From: Hornefia butyriciproducens
GTDB taxonomy: Bacteria; Bacillota; Clostridia; Peptostreptococcales; Anaerovoracaceae
Direction: 5' to 3'
DNA length: 64,000 nucleotides
NCBI RefSeq assembly: GCF_009695915.1
Contig: NZ_VUMZ01000001.1
Coordinates: 124,001-188,000, forward strand
Of the stretch, positions 35,483 to 44,966 are shown piece by piece. Below the pieces are notes generated by a model that did no database searches, was not told the origin of the DNA, and worked only from the letters and a program-made list of their open reading frames with translations. Made by a program: the position numbers and the translations under genes. The number at the start of each line of letters is the position of its first letter. Position 1 is the first letter of the stretch.

Positions 35483-36171
35483 TAAATCAATCCTCCGTCC
35501 AACGTGGCTTTCGCTGCATTCTGCTCCGCTTCCTTCTTGCTCTTTCCCATTCCGGAGCCGAGTGTTCTTCCATCACAGGTCAGATGCACGTAAAAGGTTT
35601 TGTCATGATCAGGGCCCTCTTCACGATCCAGAACATAGCAGATGTCCGGGGCTGTGCCGTCCTTTTGCAGTATTTCCTGCACCTGCGTCTTGAAATCTGT
35701 AAACAGTCTGCCCTTTATGGCATCCTCGATGATGTCTGAGAATTCTCTGAGAACAAAGTCTGATGCGGCGTTGTATCCTCCGTCCAGGAAAATCGCGCCG
35801 ATCACCGCTTCCACTCCGTCCGCCACAATCGATTCGCGGTGTCTTCCGCCGCAGTGATTCTCGCCGTTTCCCATATTAAAATACGCGCCGATTCCGATCC
35901 GGCTTCCTACCTTTGCCAGGGAATGTTCACACACCACAGCCGCCCTCGTCCGGGTCAGCCTTCCCTCTCCCACATTCTTCATCCGCCGATATAGTGCTGT
36001 ACCTGCAATCGCGTCGAGGTACGCGTCACCCAGAAATTCCAGGCGTTCATTACTCTCAGTCGGATCCAGCCCCTCTTCGCGGCAGTAAGAGCTATGAGTA
36101 AGGGCTTTATTTAAAAGCCCTTTGTCACGAAACTCATATTGAATTTTCTTTTCAAATTCTGTGTTATTCAT
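35482..36171 (-). CDS. rnc: Ribonuclease III
   Basis: A 229-residue double-strand-specific RNase. The catalytic signature is NERLEFLGDAYLDAI, and a second acidic cluster is DGVEAVIGAIFLDGG. The double-stranded RNA-binding domain fills the last 70 residues (FKTQVQEILQKDG to KSKKEAEQNAAKATL). The ATG at 36171 has GGAG 4 bases upstream and overlaps the plsX stop by eight bases. The acyl carrier protein gene that often lies between plsX and rnc is absent. Confidence 0.96.
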   Translation of the reverse strand: MNNTEFEKKIQYEFRDKGLLNKALTHSSYCREEGLDPTESNERLEFLGDAYLDAIAGTALYRRMKNVGEGRLTRTRAAVVCEHSLAKVGSRIGIGAYFNMGNGENHCGGRHRESIVADGVEAVIGAIFLDGGYNAASDFVLREFSDIIEDAIKGRLFTDFKTQVQEILQKDGTAPDICYVLDREEGPDHDKTFYVHLTCDGRTLGSGMGKSKKEAEQNAAKATLDGGLI

Positions 36172-37192
36172 GATTCTCCGCGTTCTCGCCTTCTCTCGCA
36201 ACAATTTCCGCCATTGCACTCCCGATGGTTCCGACAACGTTTTCATTCACATACGGAACAGCTTTCAGAATCGTCTGCTCCACCGCCCGGGCGTCCGACG
36301 AGCCGTGCATTTTCAGCAGAGCGCCCTTGACTCCAAGAATTGGCGCACCACCATACTCCGCATAATCGAACTCCGACTTGATCGCCCGCAGCTGATCGCT
36401 GAGCAACAGCGCCCCCATCTTGGAACGAGTGCTTGACATAAATCTGGACTTCAACTCCCGCAGAACCATCAGTCCCATACCCTCTGTAAGCTTGATAATG
36501 ACATTTCCGGTGAATCCGTCCGTGACGATCACATCGCAGACCGCATCCTGCAGATCTCTGGCTTCGATATTGCCGATGAAATTCAGGCTGCTCCGGTCCA
36601 GAAGCTCATGGGCGGCCTTCGTGAGCGCCGTTCCTTTATGCTCCTCCGATCCGTTATTGACCAGCCCGACGGTGGGATTCTCACGCCCCAGGACCTTGTC
36701 CATGTAAATACTTCCCATGATGCCGAAATCCAAAAGGTTTTTCGGCTTGCACTCCGCATTTGCACCGGTGTCAACCAGAAGCGACGGCTCATGACCGATG
36801 ACCGGATATACCGTTGCAAGAGCGGGACGGTCGATGCCATCCACCCTTCCGAGAATAAAAAGTCCGCCGGCCAGCAGGGCTCCCGTGCTTCCTGCCGAGA
36901 TAAACACATCTCCCTCACCGTCCCGAACCATCGACATTCCGATGACGATGGACGAGTCCTTCTTGCGGCGAACTGCCCTGACAGGCGATTCATCGTTGGA
37001 TATCGTCTCACCCGCGTGAACGATGCGGATCCGATCTCCCCGATAGCCGTATCTGTTCAGAAGCTGACAGAGCAGCTCCTCCTGCCCGATCAGCACAATT
37101 TCATCGGAGATCTGCCCCGCCGCGGCGATAGCTCCTTCCACAACGCATTCCGGCGCGTGGTCTCCTCCCATTCCATCTAACAAAATTCTCAT
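36164..37192 (-). CDS. plsX: Phosphate acyltransferase PlsX
   Basis: A 342-residue peripheral membrane enzyme that converts acyl-ACP to acyl phosphate for PlsY. The N-terminal LDGMGGDHAPE, the AGSTGALLAGG loop, LVDTGANAECKP and VTDGFTGNVIIK are the family marks. The ATG at 37192 follows AAAGGATC by 6 bases. It is the first phospholipid gene of the long operon and lies 66 bases after glyA. No clear terminator was seen between them. Confidence 0.96.
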   Translation of the reverse strand: MRILLDGMGGDHAPECVVEGAIAAAGQISDEIVLIGQEELLCQLLNRYGYRGDRIRIVHAGETISNDESPVRAVRRKKDSSIVIGMSMVRDGEGDVFISAGSTGALLAGGLFILGRVDGIDRPALATVYPVIGHEPSLLVDTGANAECKPKNLLDFGIMGSIYMDKVLGRENPTVGLVNNGSEEHKGTALTKAAHELLDRSSLNFIGNIEARDLQDAVCDVIVTDGFTGNVIIKLTEGMGLMVLRELKSRFMSSTRSKMGALLLSDQLRAIKSEFDYAEYGGAPILGVKGALLKMHGSSDARAVEQTILKAVPYVNENVVGTIGSAMAEIVAREGENAENHE

Positions 37193-37258
37193 GTCTGATC
37201 CTTTACAGAACGGCCGCGCCACACCGGTGACGCAGCCGTCATCATCTCATAAATTATC

Positions 37259-38518
37259 CTATTTCGCTTCCGCTTCTTTCTCCTTCGCCAGTTCCTTCAC
37301 GATCTTGTCGATTCTTCTGGCAACCTCGCGGAAATCATCTTCCTTATATCCTCTGGTGGTCATCGGAGCAGTTCCGATCCGAACGCCGCTTGTCTGCATC
37401 GGGCTGCGCTGGTCGTTCGGAATCGCGTTCTTGTTCAGCGTAATTCCGTTCTCGTCGCATCTCTCCTGCAAATCCCTGCCGCTGAACGGGAACTCCGACA
37501 GATCCAGCAGGAACACGTGATTGTCCGTTCCTCCGGTCACGACTTTATAGCCGAGCTTGATGAACTCGTCGCACAGAGCCGCACAGTTCAGCACGACCTG
37601 ATGGGCGTATTCCTTAAACTCCGGCTTCAGTGCTTCCTCAGCGCAAACCGCTTTTCCGGCGATGATATGCTCCAGCGGACCTCCCTGCGCATAGGGGAAT
37701 ACCGCGCTGTCGATCTTCTTCGCGAATTCCTGTTTTCCGAATACCAGACCGCCTCTGGGGCCGCGCAGCGTCTTATGTGTAGTCGTGGTGACGATGTCCG
37801 CATAGCCGAACGGCGACGGATGCTCCCCTGCCGCGACCAGACCGGCGATATGAGCCATATCCACCATGAAATAACATCCGACCTCCTTCGCAATATCCGC
37901 AAAGGCTTTGAAATCAATAATTCTGGAATATGCGCTGGCACCGGTCATAATCAGCTGCGGCTTATACTCCAGCGCCTTTTTCCGCACGTCTTCCATATCA
38001 ATGTAGCCTTTGTCATCCACATCATAGAAGATCACGTTGTACAGCTTGCCGCTGAAATTCACAGAGGAACCGTGGGTCAGATGTCCGCCGTTGTCAAGAC
38101 TCAGGGACAGAATCGTATCTCCCGGATTGATCAGCGCCTTATATCCTGCAAAATTCGCCTGAGATCCGGAGTGAGGCTGCACATTTACATGATAGTCCGT
38201 ATGGAATACCTCTCTCCATTTGTTGCAGCAATACTCCTCCAATTCATCCACAAACTCCGTTCCGCCGTAGTATCTGCCTTTGTTCCCGGAGGTTCTCACA
38301 TACGGATATCCTTCTGCGTACTTCCAGGAGAGACAGCTCCCGCAGGCCGCCAGAACTGCCTCCGAGCAATAGTTCTCGGAAGCGATCAGCTCGATATTGT
38401 TCTTCTGCCTGTTGTACTCCTTCTCAATGAGGGATCCCACCGTCGGCGAGTACTTCTTAATAAATTCATAGTTTTCAACGTTGTAATTGTTATCGTCTTT
38501 TCCGTCTCTGTTAAACAT
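37259..38518 (-). CDS. glyA: Serine hydroxymethyltransferase
   Basis: A 419-residue PLP enzyme interconverting serine and glycine with tetrahydrofolate as one-carbon acceptor. ELIASENYCSEAV, YPYVRTSGNKGRYYGG, HSGSQAN, DMAHIAGLVAAG and the PLP-lysine motif TTTTHKTLRGPRGG are clear. The ATG at 38518 has GAGGAG 7 bases upstream, with a good promoter at 38589-38617. It may supply the one-carbon pool used with the FolC product, and it lies next to a serine/threonine exporter pair. Confidence 0.97.
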   Translation of the reverse strand: MFNRDGKDDNNYNVENYEFIKKYSPTVGSLIEKEYNRQKNNIELIASENYCSEAVLAACGSCLSWKYAEGYPYVRTSGNKGRYYGGTEFVDELEEYCCNKWREVFHTDYHVNVQPHSGSQANFAGYKALINPGDTILSLSLDNGGHLTHGSSVNFSGKLYNVIFYDVDDKGYIDMEDVRKKALEYKPQLIMTGASAYSRIIDFKAFADIAKEVGCYFMVDMAHIAGLVAAGEHPSPFGYADIVTTTTHKTLRGPRGGLVFGKQEFAKKIDSAVFPYAQGGPLEHIIAGKAVCAEEALKPEFKEYAHQVVLNCAALCDEFIKLGYKVVTGGTDNHVFLLDLSEFPFSGRDLQERCDENGITLNKNAIPNDQRSPMQTSGVRIGTAPMTTRGYKEDDFREVARRIDKIVKELAKEKEAEAK

Positions 38519-38588
38519 TTGATACTCCTCTTCTCCATAGACAGGCAAATACCTGAAGACCAGAATCTGCAATAAAAACTTATGTTTT

Positions 38589-38617
38589 ATTATATCAAAC
38601 AGCCGGCCGACTGACAA
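38589..38617 (-). promoter_or_regulatory. Sigma-A promoter of glyA and possibly the plsX operon
   Basis: On the minus strand TTGTCA (38617-38612), a 17-base spacer and TATAAT (38594-38589), with about a 65-base leader. Confidence 0.75.
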
Positions 38618-38697
38618 GTTTTTTGGCCGTCTGCGGCAGATATTACGACAAGACCGCGTCAGAAATACGGATGCTCACCTCAGTCCCGCTGCGATCA

Positions 38698-39153
38698 TCA
38701 CCGCTTCCGGGCAAAACAGCTGAGCCTGTAAACATACTTCATCAGAACGGCGACCACCACAAAGCCCAGTCCTATGGCCAGCGCCACCACAAGGGCGGTG
38801 ACTCCGTTGGTCTGCGCCATATGATAGTGCTGACGGACGATTCCGTACATCATGTTGTACAGGTTGCGTCCCGGAATCAGGGGAACCGCGGCGGCTGTCA
38901 GGAATATCGTAGCGGGAGCTTTGTTCACCCTGGCCATGACCTCGGCGTAAAGTGCGACAAAGATAGATGCGATGAAATTGGACCAGAAGTATGTACCGAG
39001 CGCGTCATAGGCGGCGAGGAAGACGCACCAGGTCAGAAGGCCGCCTATGCCCGCATAGAGGATCTGCTTTCCGCGGATCTTCAGCATAACGGCGAACCCG
39101 ATGGAGCCGATGAAGGCAGCGCCGATCTGAATCAGTTCATTCGTGCTGTTCAT
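38698..39153 (-). CDS. Threonine/serine exporter family, small subunit (ThrE_2/YjjB type)
   Basis: A 151-residue protein with four or five membrane helices. The APATIFLTAAAVPLIPG segment near residue 80 is the ThrE_2 (DUF3815) signature. In split ThrE systems it forms the C-terminal half of the exporter. Its ATG overlaps the stop of the ThrE (DUF1212) gene by four bases. Confidence 0.85.
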   Translation of the reverse strand: MNSTNELIQIGAAFIGSIGFAVMLKIRGKQILYAGIGGLLTWCVFLAAYDALGTYFWSNFIASIFVALYAEVMARVNKAPATIFLTAAAVPLIPGRNLYNMMYGIVRQHYHMAQTNGVTALVVALAIGLGFVVVAVLMKYVYRLSCFARKR

Positions 39154-39938
39154 ATATGAAGAACACCTCCCGTAAGGACGATCGCCATCGCAAATCCGCA
39201 GGCAATGGCCGCCGCGACAATCAGTGCGTTGGTCAGCCGGAGCATTCCGGAGGCGATATCGCCGATCAGCATATCCCGTATCGCGTTGGTCATGGCGATG
39301 CCCGGAATCAGCAGCATGATGCCGCCCATCATGATTTTGTCCGCGTTCGTTCCCACGCCCGCGTGAACCATCAGAACCGCCGCAATACCCGCCAGAAACG
39401 ACGTGATGAAGTTGAAGACAATCTGGTTGTTCTCACGAGGTGCCAGAAACCGGGTAATCAGAACAATGACGACAGCCATTCCCACCGCAGCGATACTGTC
39501 CTTAACGCTTCCGCCGAAAAAAGCCGTGAAGCCCGACGCGGCACAGATGCACCCGAAAAGCCCCAGCCATCCGGGCTGCTCCTTCCGGTTCATCACCTCG
39601 TCCAGCTTCTTTTTCATGTGCTCCACATCCGGCTTCACGACGCAGATATAACGGGAAAGATCGTTCAGATAGTCCAGACGGTCGAAATTGACGTCGTTCC
39701 GCTCGATGCAGCGGATATGCGTCAGAATCTGCCCGTCCGGCGCTTCCACCGTCACCTGCAGATTGGAAACGATGATGAACACGTTGATGCGGTCGCAGCC
39801 GTAAGCGCGGCACATCCGCTGGATGCTTTCCTCCACCCGGCTGACCTCTGCTCCTGCCACCACCATTTCCTCTCCGATATCCAGAATCGTCTGCAGCAGT
39901 TTATCATAACTGATATTTCTGTTCTCCAGATTTTCCAT
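39150..39938 (-). CDS. Threonine/serine exporter family, large subunit (ThrE/YjjP type)
   Basis: A 262-residue DUF1212 protein. A cytoplasmic N-terminal half (with GEEMVVAGAEVSRVEESI) is followed by about five membrane helices with IMMGGIMLLIPGIAMTNAIRD. Together with its overlapping partner it should export threonine or serine. It starts 3 bases after folC, in the valS transcription unit, so it is probably controlled by the valine T-box. Confidence 0.87.
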   Translation of the reverse strand: MENLENRNISYDKLLQTILDIGEEMVVAGAEVSRVEESIQRMCRAYGCDRINVFIIVSNLQVTVEAPDGQILTHIRCIERNDVNFDRLDYLNDLSRYICVVKPDVEHMKKKLDEVMNRKEQPGWLGLFGCICAASGFTAFFGGSVKDSIAAVGMAVVIVLITRFLAPRENNQIVFNFITSFLAGIAAVLMVHAGVGTNADKIMMGGIMLLIPGIAMTNAIRDMLIGDIASGMLRLTNALIVAAAIACGFAMAIVLTGGVLHI

Positions 39939-39941
39939 AAA

Positions 39942-41249
39942 TCACTCCTGATTTTCCCGGAGCAGCCGGATCACATCTCCCCGCAGAGCCCCGATCAGAT
40001 ACAGTGAGCCGGTGAACAAAATAAGATCCCAGTCGTCCTTCCCGGACATCGCCATCCGGGCGGCCTCCTCCGGCTCTGTTACTGACTCACAGGAGGCGCC
40101 GAGTCCCCGGAGTTTCTCTGCCAGTTCCGCCGCATCAAGCTTTCTGGGATTCGGCGGTTCTGTGGCGACAAACTGATCGGTAATTTCCCGAAACTCAGCC
40201 AGAACATCGTCCACCGCCTTGTCGGCAAGGATCCCTGTCACCATCAGAATCCGTTCCCCGCGGAAATGTGTAAGTACTGTTTTCTTCAGCGCCGCCGCGC
40301 CGGCAGGGTTATGCGCACCGTCCAGAATCACATAAGGCGACCGGCTCAGAACCTCGAACCGCCCAATCTGGCGGGCCCGCTTCATTCCTTCTTTGATTTC
40401 CCGCATCGTCAGTTCCGGCAGAACTCCCTGCTCTGCCAGCAATGTAACGGCGAAAAGCGCGCATACCGCGTTCCGGACCTGGTGCTCTCCCGGCATGCAG
40501 ATCTCAACGCCCCGGTATTCCCGGTCCAGGATTTCCGCGTTGAAGGAGCAGCCCTCCAGCGTTTCTCTCACTGTTTTTACCGGTACCCGCGCCGCATCGA
40601 ACAGCGGCGCGTCCAGTTCATTGGCCCGTTTGCGGAACACGGCCTTCGCGTCCGGATCCTCCGCACCAACGATGACCGGGCACCCCTGCTTGATGATTCC
40701 CGCCTTCTCTGCAGCGATCTCCGGAATCGTTTCTCCCAGCCTGTCTGTATGATCCAGAGAAATCGACGTAATTATCGAGCATAAAGGCTTCTCGATGATG
40801 TTGGTGGAATCTCCTCTGCCGCCGAGTCCCACCTCCAGAACCACAAAATCGCAGCCCTTTTCCCGGAAGAACACGAAGGCGACAGCGGTCACAATCTCAA
40901 ATTCTGTCGGGGATTCCATTCCCTCTGCGACCATTTCGTCCGCCGCGGCGATTACTCTGTCCGCGATGTTTTCCAGCTCCTCGTCGGAAATATATTCCCC
41001 GTCCGCCTCAATGCGCTCGTTGAATACCTCCAGATACGGCGATGTGTAGAGACCCGTATGGTAGCCGGCAGCCCGCAGAACCTCATAGACATAACGGCAG
41101 ACAGAGCCTTTTCCGTTGGTTCCGGCCACATGGATGACCTCCAGTTCCTTCTGCGGGTCACCCAGCTTCGCCATCAGCGCATTCATCCGCTCCAGCCCCA
41201 GAACCATGCCGAATCGCAGGTATTCATGAATACGATCTACTGCCTTCAT
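39942..41249 (-). CDS. folC: Folylpolyglutamate synthase / dihydrofolate synthase
   Basis: A 435-residue Mur-ligase-like enzyme that adds glutamates to folates. The P-loop is [11 protein letters not shown], followed by [24 protein letters not shown] and [13 protein letters not shown], with DGAHNPAGA in the C-terminal half. The ATG at 41249 overlaps the valS stop by four bases and has GGCGGGG upstream. The valS-folC pairing is common in Firmicutes. Confidence 0.95.
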   Translation of the reverse strand: MKAVDRIHEYLRFGMVLGLERMNALMAKLGDPQKELEVIHVAGTNGKGSVCRYVYEVLRAAGYHTGLYTSPYLEVFNERIEADGEYISDEELENIADRVIAAADEMVAEGMESPTEFEIVTAVAFVFFREKGCDFVVLEVGLGGRGDSTNIIEKPLCSIITSISLDHTDRLGETIPEIAAEKAGIIKQGCPVIVGAEDPDAKAVFRKRANELDAPLFDAARVPVKTVRETLEGCSFNAEILDREYRGVEICMPGEHQVRNAVCALFAVTLLAEQGVLPELTMREIKEGMKRARQIGRFEVLSRSPYVILDGAHNPAGAAALKKTVLTHFRGERILMVTGILADKAVDDVLAEFREITDQFVATEPPNPRKLDAAELAEKLRGLGASCESVTEPEEAARMAMSGKDDWDLILFTGSLYLIGALRGDVIRLLRENQE

Positions 41250-43984
41250 TTCCCCGCCTTCTTTTCCACGTTCGCCAGCTGCTGGCTCACCTTCTCCAGC
41301 ATTTCTTCGTAACACGCCTTCTTGGTCTTTTCCTCTTCGACCACCTTCTCCGGAGCTTTTGCGACAAAACCCGGATTGGACAGTTTCTTCTCAGCCCGCT
41401 CGACTTCCTTTGTCAGTCGCTGTTTTTCCTTTGTCAGCCGTTCCAGTTCTGCATCGATATCCACCAGCTCCTCCAGCGGAATGAAAATCTGCGCACCGGC
41501 AATCACGGCAGACATGGCGTCTTCGGGTACGTCGTCCTTTGTTTCTGCAAAGGTAATCTCAGTGAGGTTCGCCAGTTCCCGGATGTAGCGTTCGCCTTCG
41601 CGAATGCGGCTGAGATCCTCTCCCTTTGCGACGATAACGGCAGTCAGTTTCCGCGACGGCGGCGCTCCCGCTTCTCCCCGGATGTTCCGGATAGCTGTAA
41701 TCGCCTCCATCGCCATATTCAGAATCGTCTCCTCTGCGGCGAAGTGTTTTCCCTCGCCGGCGACAGGCCACTCCGCGCTGATTAAATAACCGTTTCCTCC
41801 CCGGCTCTCCTCCTCCGAGTGCGGCAGGTAGCTCCAGATTTCCTCGGTAATGAAGGGCATAAAGGGATGCAGAAGTTTCAGCATATTCTTCATGGCGTAG
41901 ACTGCAACGAAACGGGCCGTCTTCTTGTCCTCCTCGTCATCACTCCAGAAGCGCTTTTTGATAATTTCGATATACCAGTCGCAATACTCGTTCCAGATCA
42001 GATCATAGACCCTCTGTCCGGCCAGAGCCAGGTCGAATTTCCCCATCGTGTCGGTCACATAGCGGACCGCATCATTGATCCGGCTGATCATCCACTTGTC
42101 CTCATCCCGGAGGGCGATGCAGGAGAAGTCGTCGGTATCGGCGCAGGCCATTCCGCAGCATTCGCTGCAGCATTTCGCCATGGGAAGCATTTCACCCTTC
42201 TCATCCTGAATATTCATGATCAGGAATCGGGCCGCGTTCCACAGCTTATTCGCGAAATTCCTCGCGGCGATGATGCGCTCGTCCTGATAGCGCATATCGT
42301 TGCCCGGCGTAATTCCGGTAATCAGCATGAAGCGCAGCGCATCCGCCCCGTATTTGTCAATTTCCTCCAGAGGATCAATGCCGTTGCCCAGAGACTTGCT
42401 CATCTTCCGTCCCTGCGCGTCCCGCACCAGCCCGTGAACGTACACGTATTCAAAAGGCGGTTCTCCCATGGCCTCGCAGCCGGAGAAAACCATACGGACA
42501 ATCCAGAAGAAGATGATGTCGTAACCGGTGACCAGCACGTTGGTCGGATAGAAGTAGTCAAGTTCCGGCGTCTTCTCCGGCCATCCCAGTGTAGAAAACG
42601 GCCATAACGCTGAGGAAAACCAGGTGTCCAGCACGTCCTCGTCCTGCCGCAGGTGACGGCCTCCGCATTTGGGGCAGACATCGGGATCCGTCTCGCTGAC
42701 GATGATCTCGCCGCAATCATCACAGTACCAGGCGGGGATCCGATGTCCCCACCAGAGCTGACGGGAGATGCACCAGTCCCGAATCTCACGGAGCCATCTC
42801 AGATAAGTCTTCTGGAACCGCTCCGGCACATGCTTAAGTTTTCCGGACTCCGCCGCCTCGATAGCCGGTTTCGCCAGCTCCTCCATCTTCACAAACCACT
42901 GATCCGACAGCATCGGCTCGATGACCGTATGACAGCGGTAGCATTCGCCTACCGGAATCACCATGTTGTCGGTCTTCACCAGATATCCAGCTTCCTCCAG
43001 ATCAGCAACCCACTGTTTCCGGCATTCGTAACGATCCATTCCCGCATATTTCCCGGCATTTTCATTCATCGTGGCATCCGGATTGATGCAGGAGATAATC
43101 TCCAGATCGTGACGCTGCCCCACCTCAAAGTCGTTGGGGTCGTGGGCCGGCGTAATCTTTACGGCGCCGGTGCCCTTCTCCGGATCAGGATAGGGGTCCG
43201 CGATAATGGGAATTTCCCTTCCCACCAGAGGCAGGATCACCTTCTGTCCGATCATATCAGCATAGCGTTCATCCTCCGGGCTAACCGCGATCGCCACGTC
43301 TCCGAACATAGTCTCCGGCCGGGATGTGGCAACGACCATATCTCTGCCGCCCTTCTCTGCCGCCGGATAGCGGAAATACCAGTAGAGCCCGTTTTTATCC
43401 TCGTGCTCCACCTCCGCGTCCGACAGCGACGTTCCGCAGCTGGGGCACCAGTTGATCAGCCGGTTGCCTCTGTATATCAGTCCTTTTTTGTATAATCTGA
43501 CAAAGAACGTCCGGACGGCTTTACTGCATCCCTCATCCATCGTGAAGCGCTCTCTGCTCCAGTCGCAGGAATCTCCCAGCTTCCGGCACTGACGGGTGAT
43601 CCGTCCGCCGTACTCCTCTTTCCAGGCCCAGGCTCTGCGCAGGAATTCCTCGCGGCCCAGATCTTCCTTTTCCAGACCTTCCTCCTCACGGATTTTGTTG
43701 ACAACCTTCACTTCCGTCGCGATGCTGGCATGATCGGAACCCGGAAGCCAGAGCGCACTGTAACCCTGCATCCGCTTCCAGCGGATCAGCACGTCCTGCA
43801 GAGTCTGATCCAGAGCATGCCCCATGTGCAGCTGCCCCGTAATGTTCGGAGGCGGCATGACAATCGTAAACGGTTTCCGGTCCGGATCCACCTCCGCACG
43901 GAAAGAGCCGTTTTCCTCCCACATTTTATAGATGCGATCCTCAAAATCCTTCGGATTATAAGTCTTTGCCAGATTTTTTTCCAT
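41246..43984 (-). CDS. valS: Valyl-tRNA synthetase
   Basis: A 912-residue class I synthetase. The HIGH-type motif is [15 protein letters not shown] near residue 45. The editing domain is in the first half ([10 protein letters not shown]), the KMSKS loop is [11 protein letters not shown] near residue 520, and a C-terminal coiled coil ([13 protein letters not shown]) binds tRNA(Val). The ATG at 43984 is the first with conserved sequence; AGGAAG lies 12 bases upstream. The upstream 66 in-frame codons fall inside the T-box leader. The gene heads valS-folC-thrE-thrE_2. Confidence 0.97.
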   Translation of the reverse strand: MEKNLAKTYNPKDFEDRIYKMWEENGSFRAEVDPDRKPFTIVMPPPNITGQLHMGHALDQTLQDVLIRWKRMQGYSALWLPGSDHASIATEVKVVNKIREEEGLEKEDLGREEFLRRAWAWKEEYGGRITRQCRKLGDSCDWSRERFTMDEGCSKAVRTFFVRLYKKGLIYRGNRLINWCPSCGTSLSDAEVEHEDKNGLYWYFRYPAAEKGGRDMVVATSRPETMFGDVAIAVSPEDERYADMIGQKVILPLVGREIPIIADPYPDPEKGTGAVKITPAHDPNDFEVGQRHDLEIISCINPDATMNENAGKYAGMDRYECRKQWVADLEEAGYLVKTDNMVIPVGECYRCHTVIEPMLSDQWFVKMEELAKPAIEAAESGKLKHVPERFQKTYLRWLREIRDWCISRQLWWGHRIPAWYCDDCGEIIVSETDPDVCPKCGGRHLRQDEDVLDTWFSSALWPFSTLGWPEKTPELDYFYPTNVLVTGYDIIFFWIVRMVFSGCEAMGEPPFEYVYVHGLVRDAQGRKMSKSLGNGIDPLEEIDKYGADALRFMLITGITPGNDMRYQDERIIAARNFANKLWNAARFLIMNIQDEKGEMLPMAKCCSECCGMACADTDDFSCIALRDEDKWMISRINDAVRYVTDTMGKFDLALAGQRVYDLIWNEYCDWYIEIIKKRFWSDDEEDKKTARFVAVYAMKNMLKLLHPFMPFITEEIWSYLPHSEEESRGGNGYLISAEWPVAGEGKHFAAEETILNMAMEAITAIRNIRGEAGAPPSRKLTAVIVAKGEDLSRIREGERYIRELANLTEITFAETKDDVPEDAMSAVIAGAQIFIPLEELVDIDAELERLTKEKQRLTKEVERAEKKLSNPGFVAKAPEKVVEEEKTKKACYEEMLEKVSQQLANVEKKAGK

Positions 43985-44147
43985 ATAGCTTCTAACTTCC
44001 TTTCTTCTGTAATAACTTCTGTTGTAATATCTTCTGTGGCTTCCTTTTCGACGATGTCTCCTGCGACGGAGACAGCCCTCGCAGCTGTCTCTGTGACGAC
44101 CTTCCCGGTGCCCTCGCAGCTGCCTCTTTTCCGGCGGCCTCTCTTCC

Positions 44148-44376
44148 TGCAAAAAATGAAAATCCCTTGCACTCCTATGCAAAGGACGAAATAACTCCGC
44201 GGTACCACCTTTGTTCCAGGCCGCATGCGCGAGCCTGACCCTTCATTATCGCTGCTGAGACTCCAAAGCAACCTTCCGCGAACGCCTTCTCCCGGACCTC
44301 TCAGCCTGTGGATCCGACTCTCTGTAGAGCGCTCTTCCGCGTACTCCTCTTCTTCTCCGTCTCTATGAAATTACTT
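44148..44376 (-). promoter_or_regulatory. Valine T-box leader of valS
   Basis: The minus strand carries the T-box core GGTGGTACCGCGG (44209-44197), an AGAGAG distal-loop motif near 44320 and an AGTA motif on the 5' side of stem I. In the specifier loop a GTT valine codon (44272-44270) is followed by a purine and lies between CGCG/CGCG and GAGAC/GTCTC stem pairings. A terminator stem TCCTTTGCA/TGCAAGGGA with a T-run lies at 44151-44186. Uncharged tRNA(Val) should stabilise the antiterminator and switch on the operon. Confidence 0.92.
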
Positions 44377-44381
44377 TTATT

Positions 44382-44409
44382 ATTTTACCATAATCTGTTG
44401 CGGATGCAA
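44382..44409 (-). promoter_or_regulatory. Promoter of the valS T-box operon
   Basis: On the minus strand TTGCAT (44409-44404), a 16-base spacer and TAAAAT (44387-44382). Confidence 0.55.
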
Positions 44410-44410
44410 G

Positions 44411-44437
44411 AACAAAAAAAGGGCTGCTCTCCAGCCC
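44411..44437 (-). terminator. Terminator of the 49-residue membrane protein gene
   Basis: On the minus strand GGGCTG (44437-44432), a five-base loop and CAGCCC (44426-44421), then seven T residues. Confidence 0.85.
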
Positions 44438-44492
44438 TGAACCCGCCGTACCCTGCAGGAAGTCTTTGCACAAACCGCAGAGTGCGGGCAGA

Positions 44493-44642
44493 CTACAAAT
44501 CAAAATTATTTTTCCTGCTCTCCCGGCCCTGCCTCCGATCCCTGCTCTTCTTTACGAAATATCTGATCACCACGATGACAACGATGACAAGAATCACAAA
44601 CATGATATAAACCGGAATCATCTGCAATACAAACGGACTCAT
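44493..44642 (-). CDS. Small single-pass membrane protein (49 residues)
   Basis: The open frame MSPFVLQMIPVYIMFVILVI continues as a run of Val and Ile to about residue 26. A strongly basic, Arg-rich tail (KKSRDRRQGRESRK) follows. GAGGAGG lies 7 bases before the ATG at 44642. A TTGATT-16-TATAAT promoter (44727-44754) precedes it and an intrinsic terminator (44411-44437) follows, so it is a complete small transcription unit. By the positive-inside rule the tail should be cytoplasmic. The function is unknown. It is too short for most gene finders. Confidence 0.75.
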   Translation of the reverse strand: MSPFVLQMIPVYIMFVILVIVVIVVIRYFVKKSRDRRQGRESRKNNFDL

Positions 44643-44726
44643 CTTCATACCTCCTCAAAAATCTCACAGTTCCTCAGCATTCCCAAATTTTCCAATGCCA
44701 TGAAAATGCGCACATCTGTTTTTTTA

Positions 44727-44754
44727 ATTATACTGCGATTTTAAAAAAAATCAA
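44727..44754 (-). promoter_or_regulatory. Promoter of the 49-residue membrane protein gene
   Basis: On the minus strand TTGATT (44754-44749), a 16-base spacer and TATAAT (44732-44727). Confidence 0.65.
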
Positions 44755-44931
44755 TTATTTGCAGAAATATCTCATATTTGCTGTAACCCTTGTTTTTCCG
44801 CAATCTCCGCATTCGTCTCTCCGCAATGACCCGCGTTCCGCCGCAGTTCCCTGATTGGATTACAGCCTCAATTATTCCGATTTTACCCAAATTCATTTGT
44901 TTATATTTAACAAAAATTTATTTTATAGTTG

Positions 44932-44960
44932 TTGACAAGTTACAACATATGCTGTACTAT
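44932..44960 (+). promoter_or_regulatory. Strong sigma-A promoter with no gene downstream
   Basis: TTGACA (44932-44937), a 17-base spacer and TACTAT (44955-44960) in an AT-rich context. No reading frame with a ribosome-binding site follows. Confidence 0.7.
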
Positions 44961-44966
44961 ATTGAT

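Noticed and set aside
43985-44182. N-terminal extension of ValS
   Set aside because: It is Arg-rich and translated from the T-box and terminator region; the conserved protein starts at the ATG at 43984.
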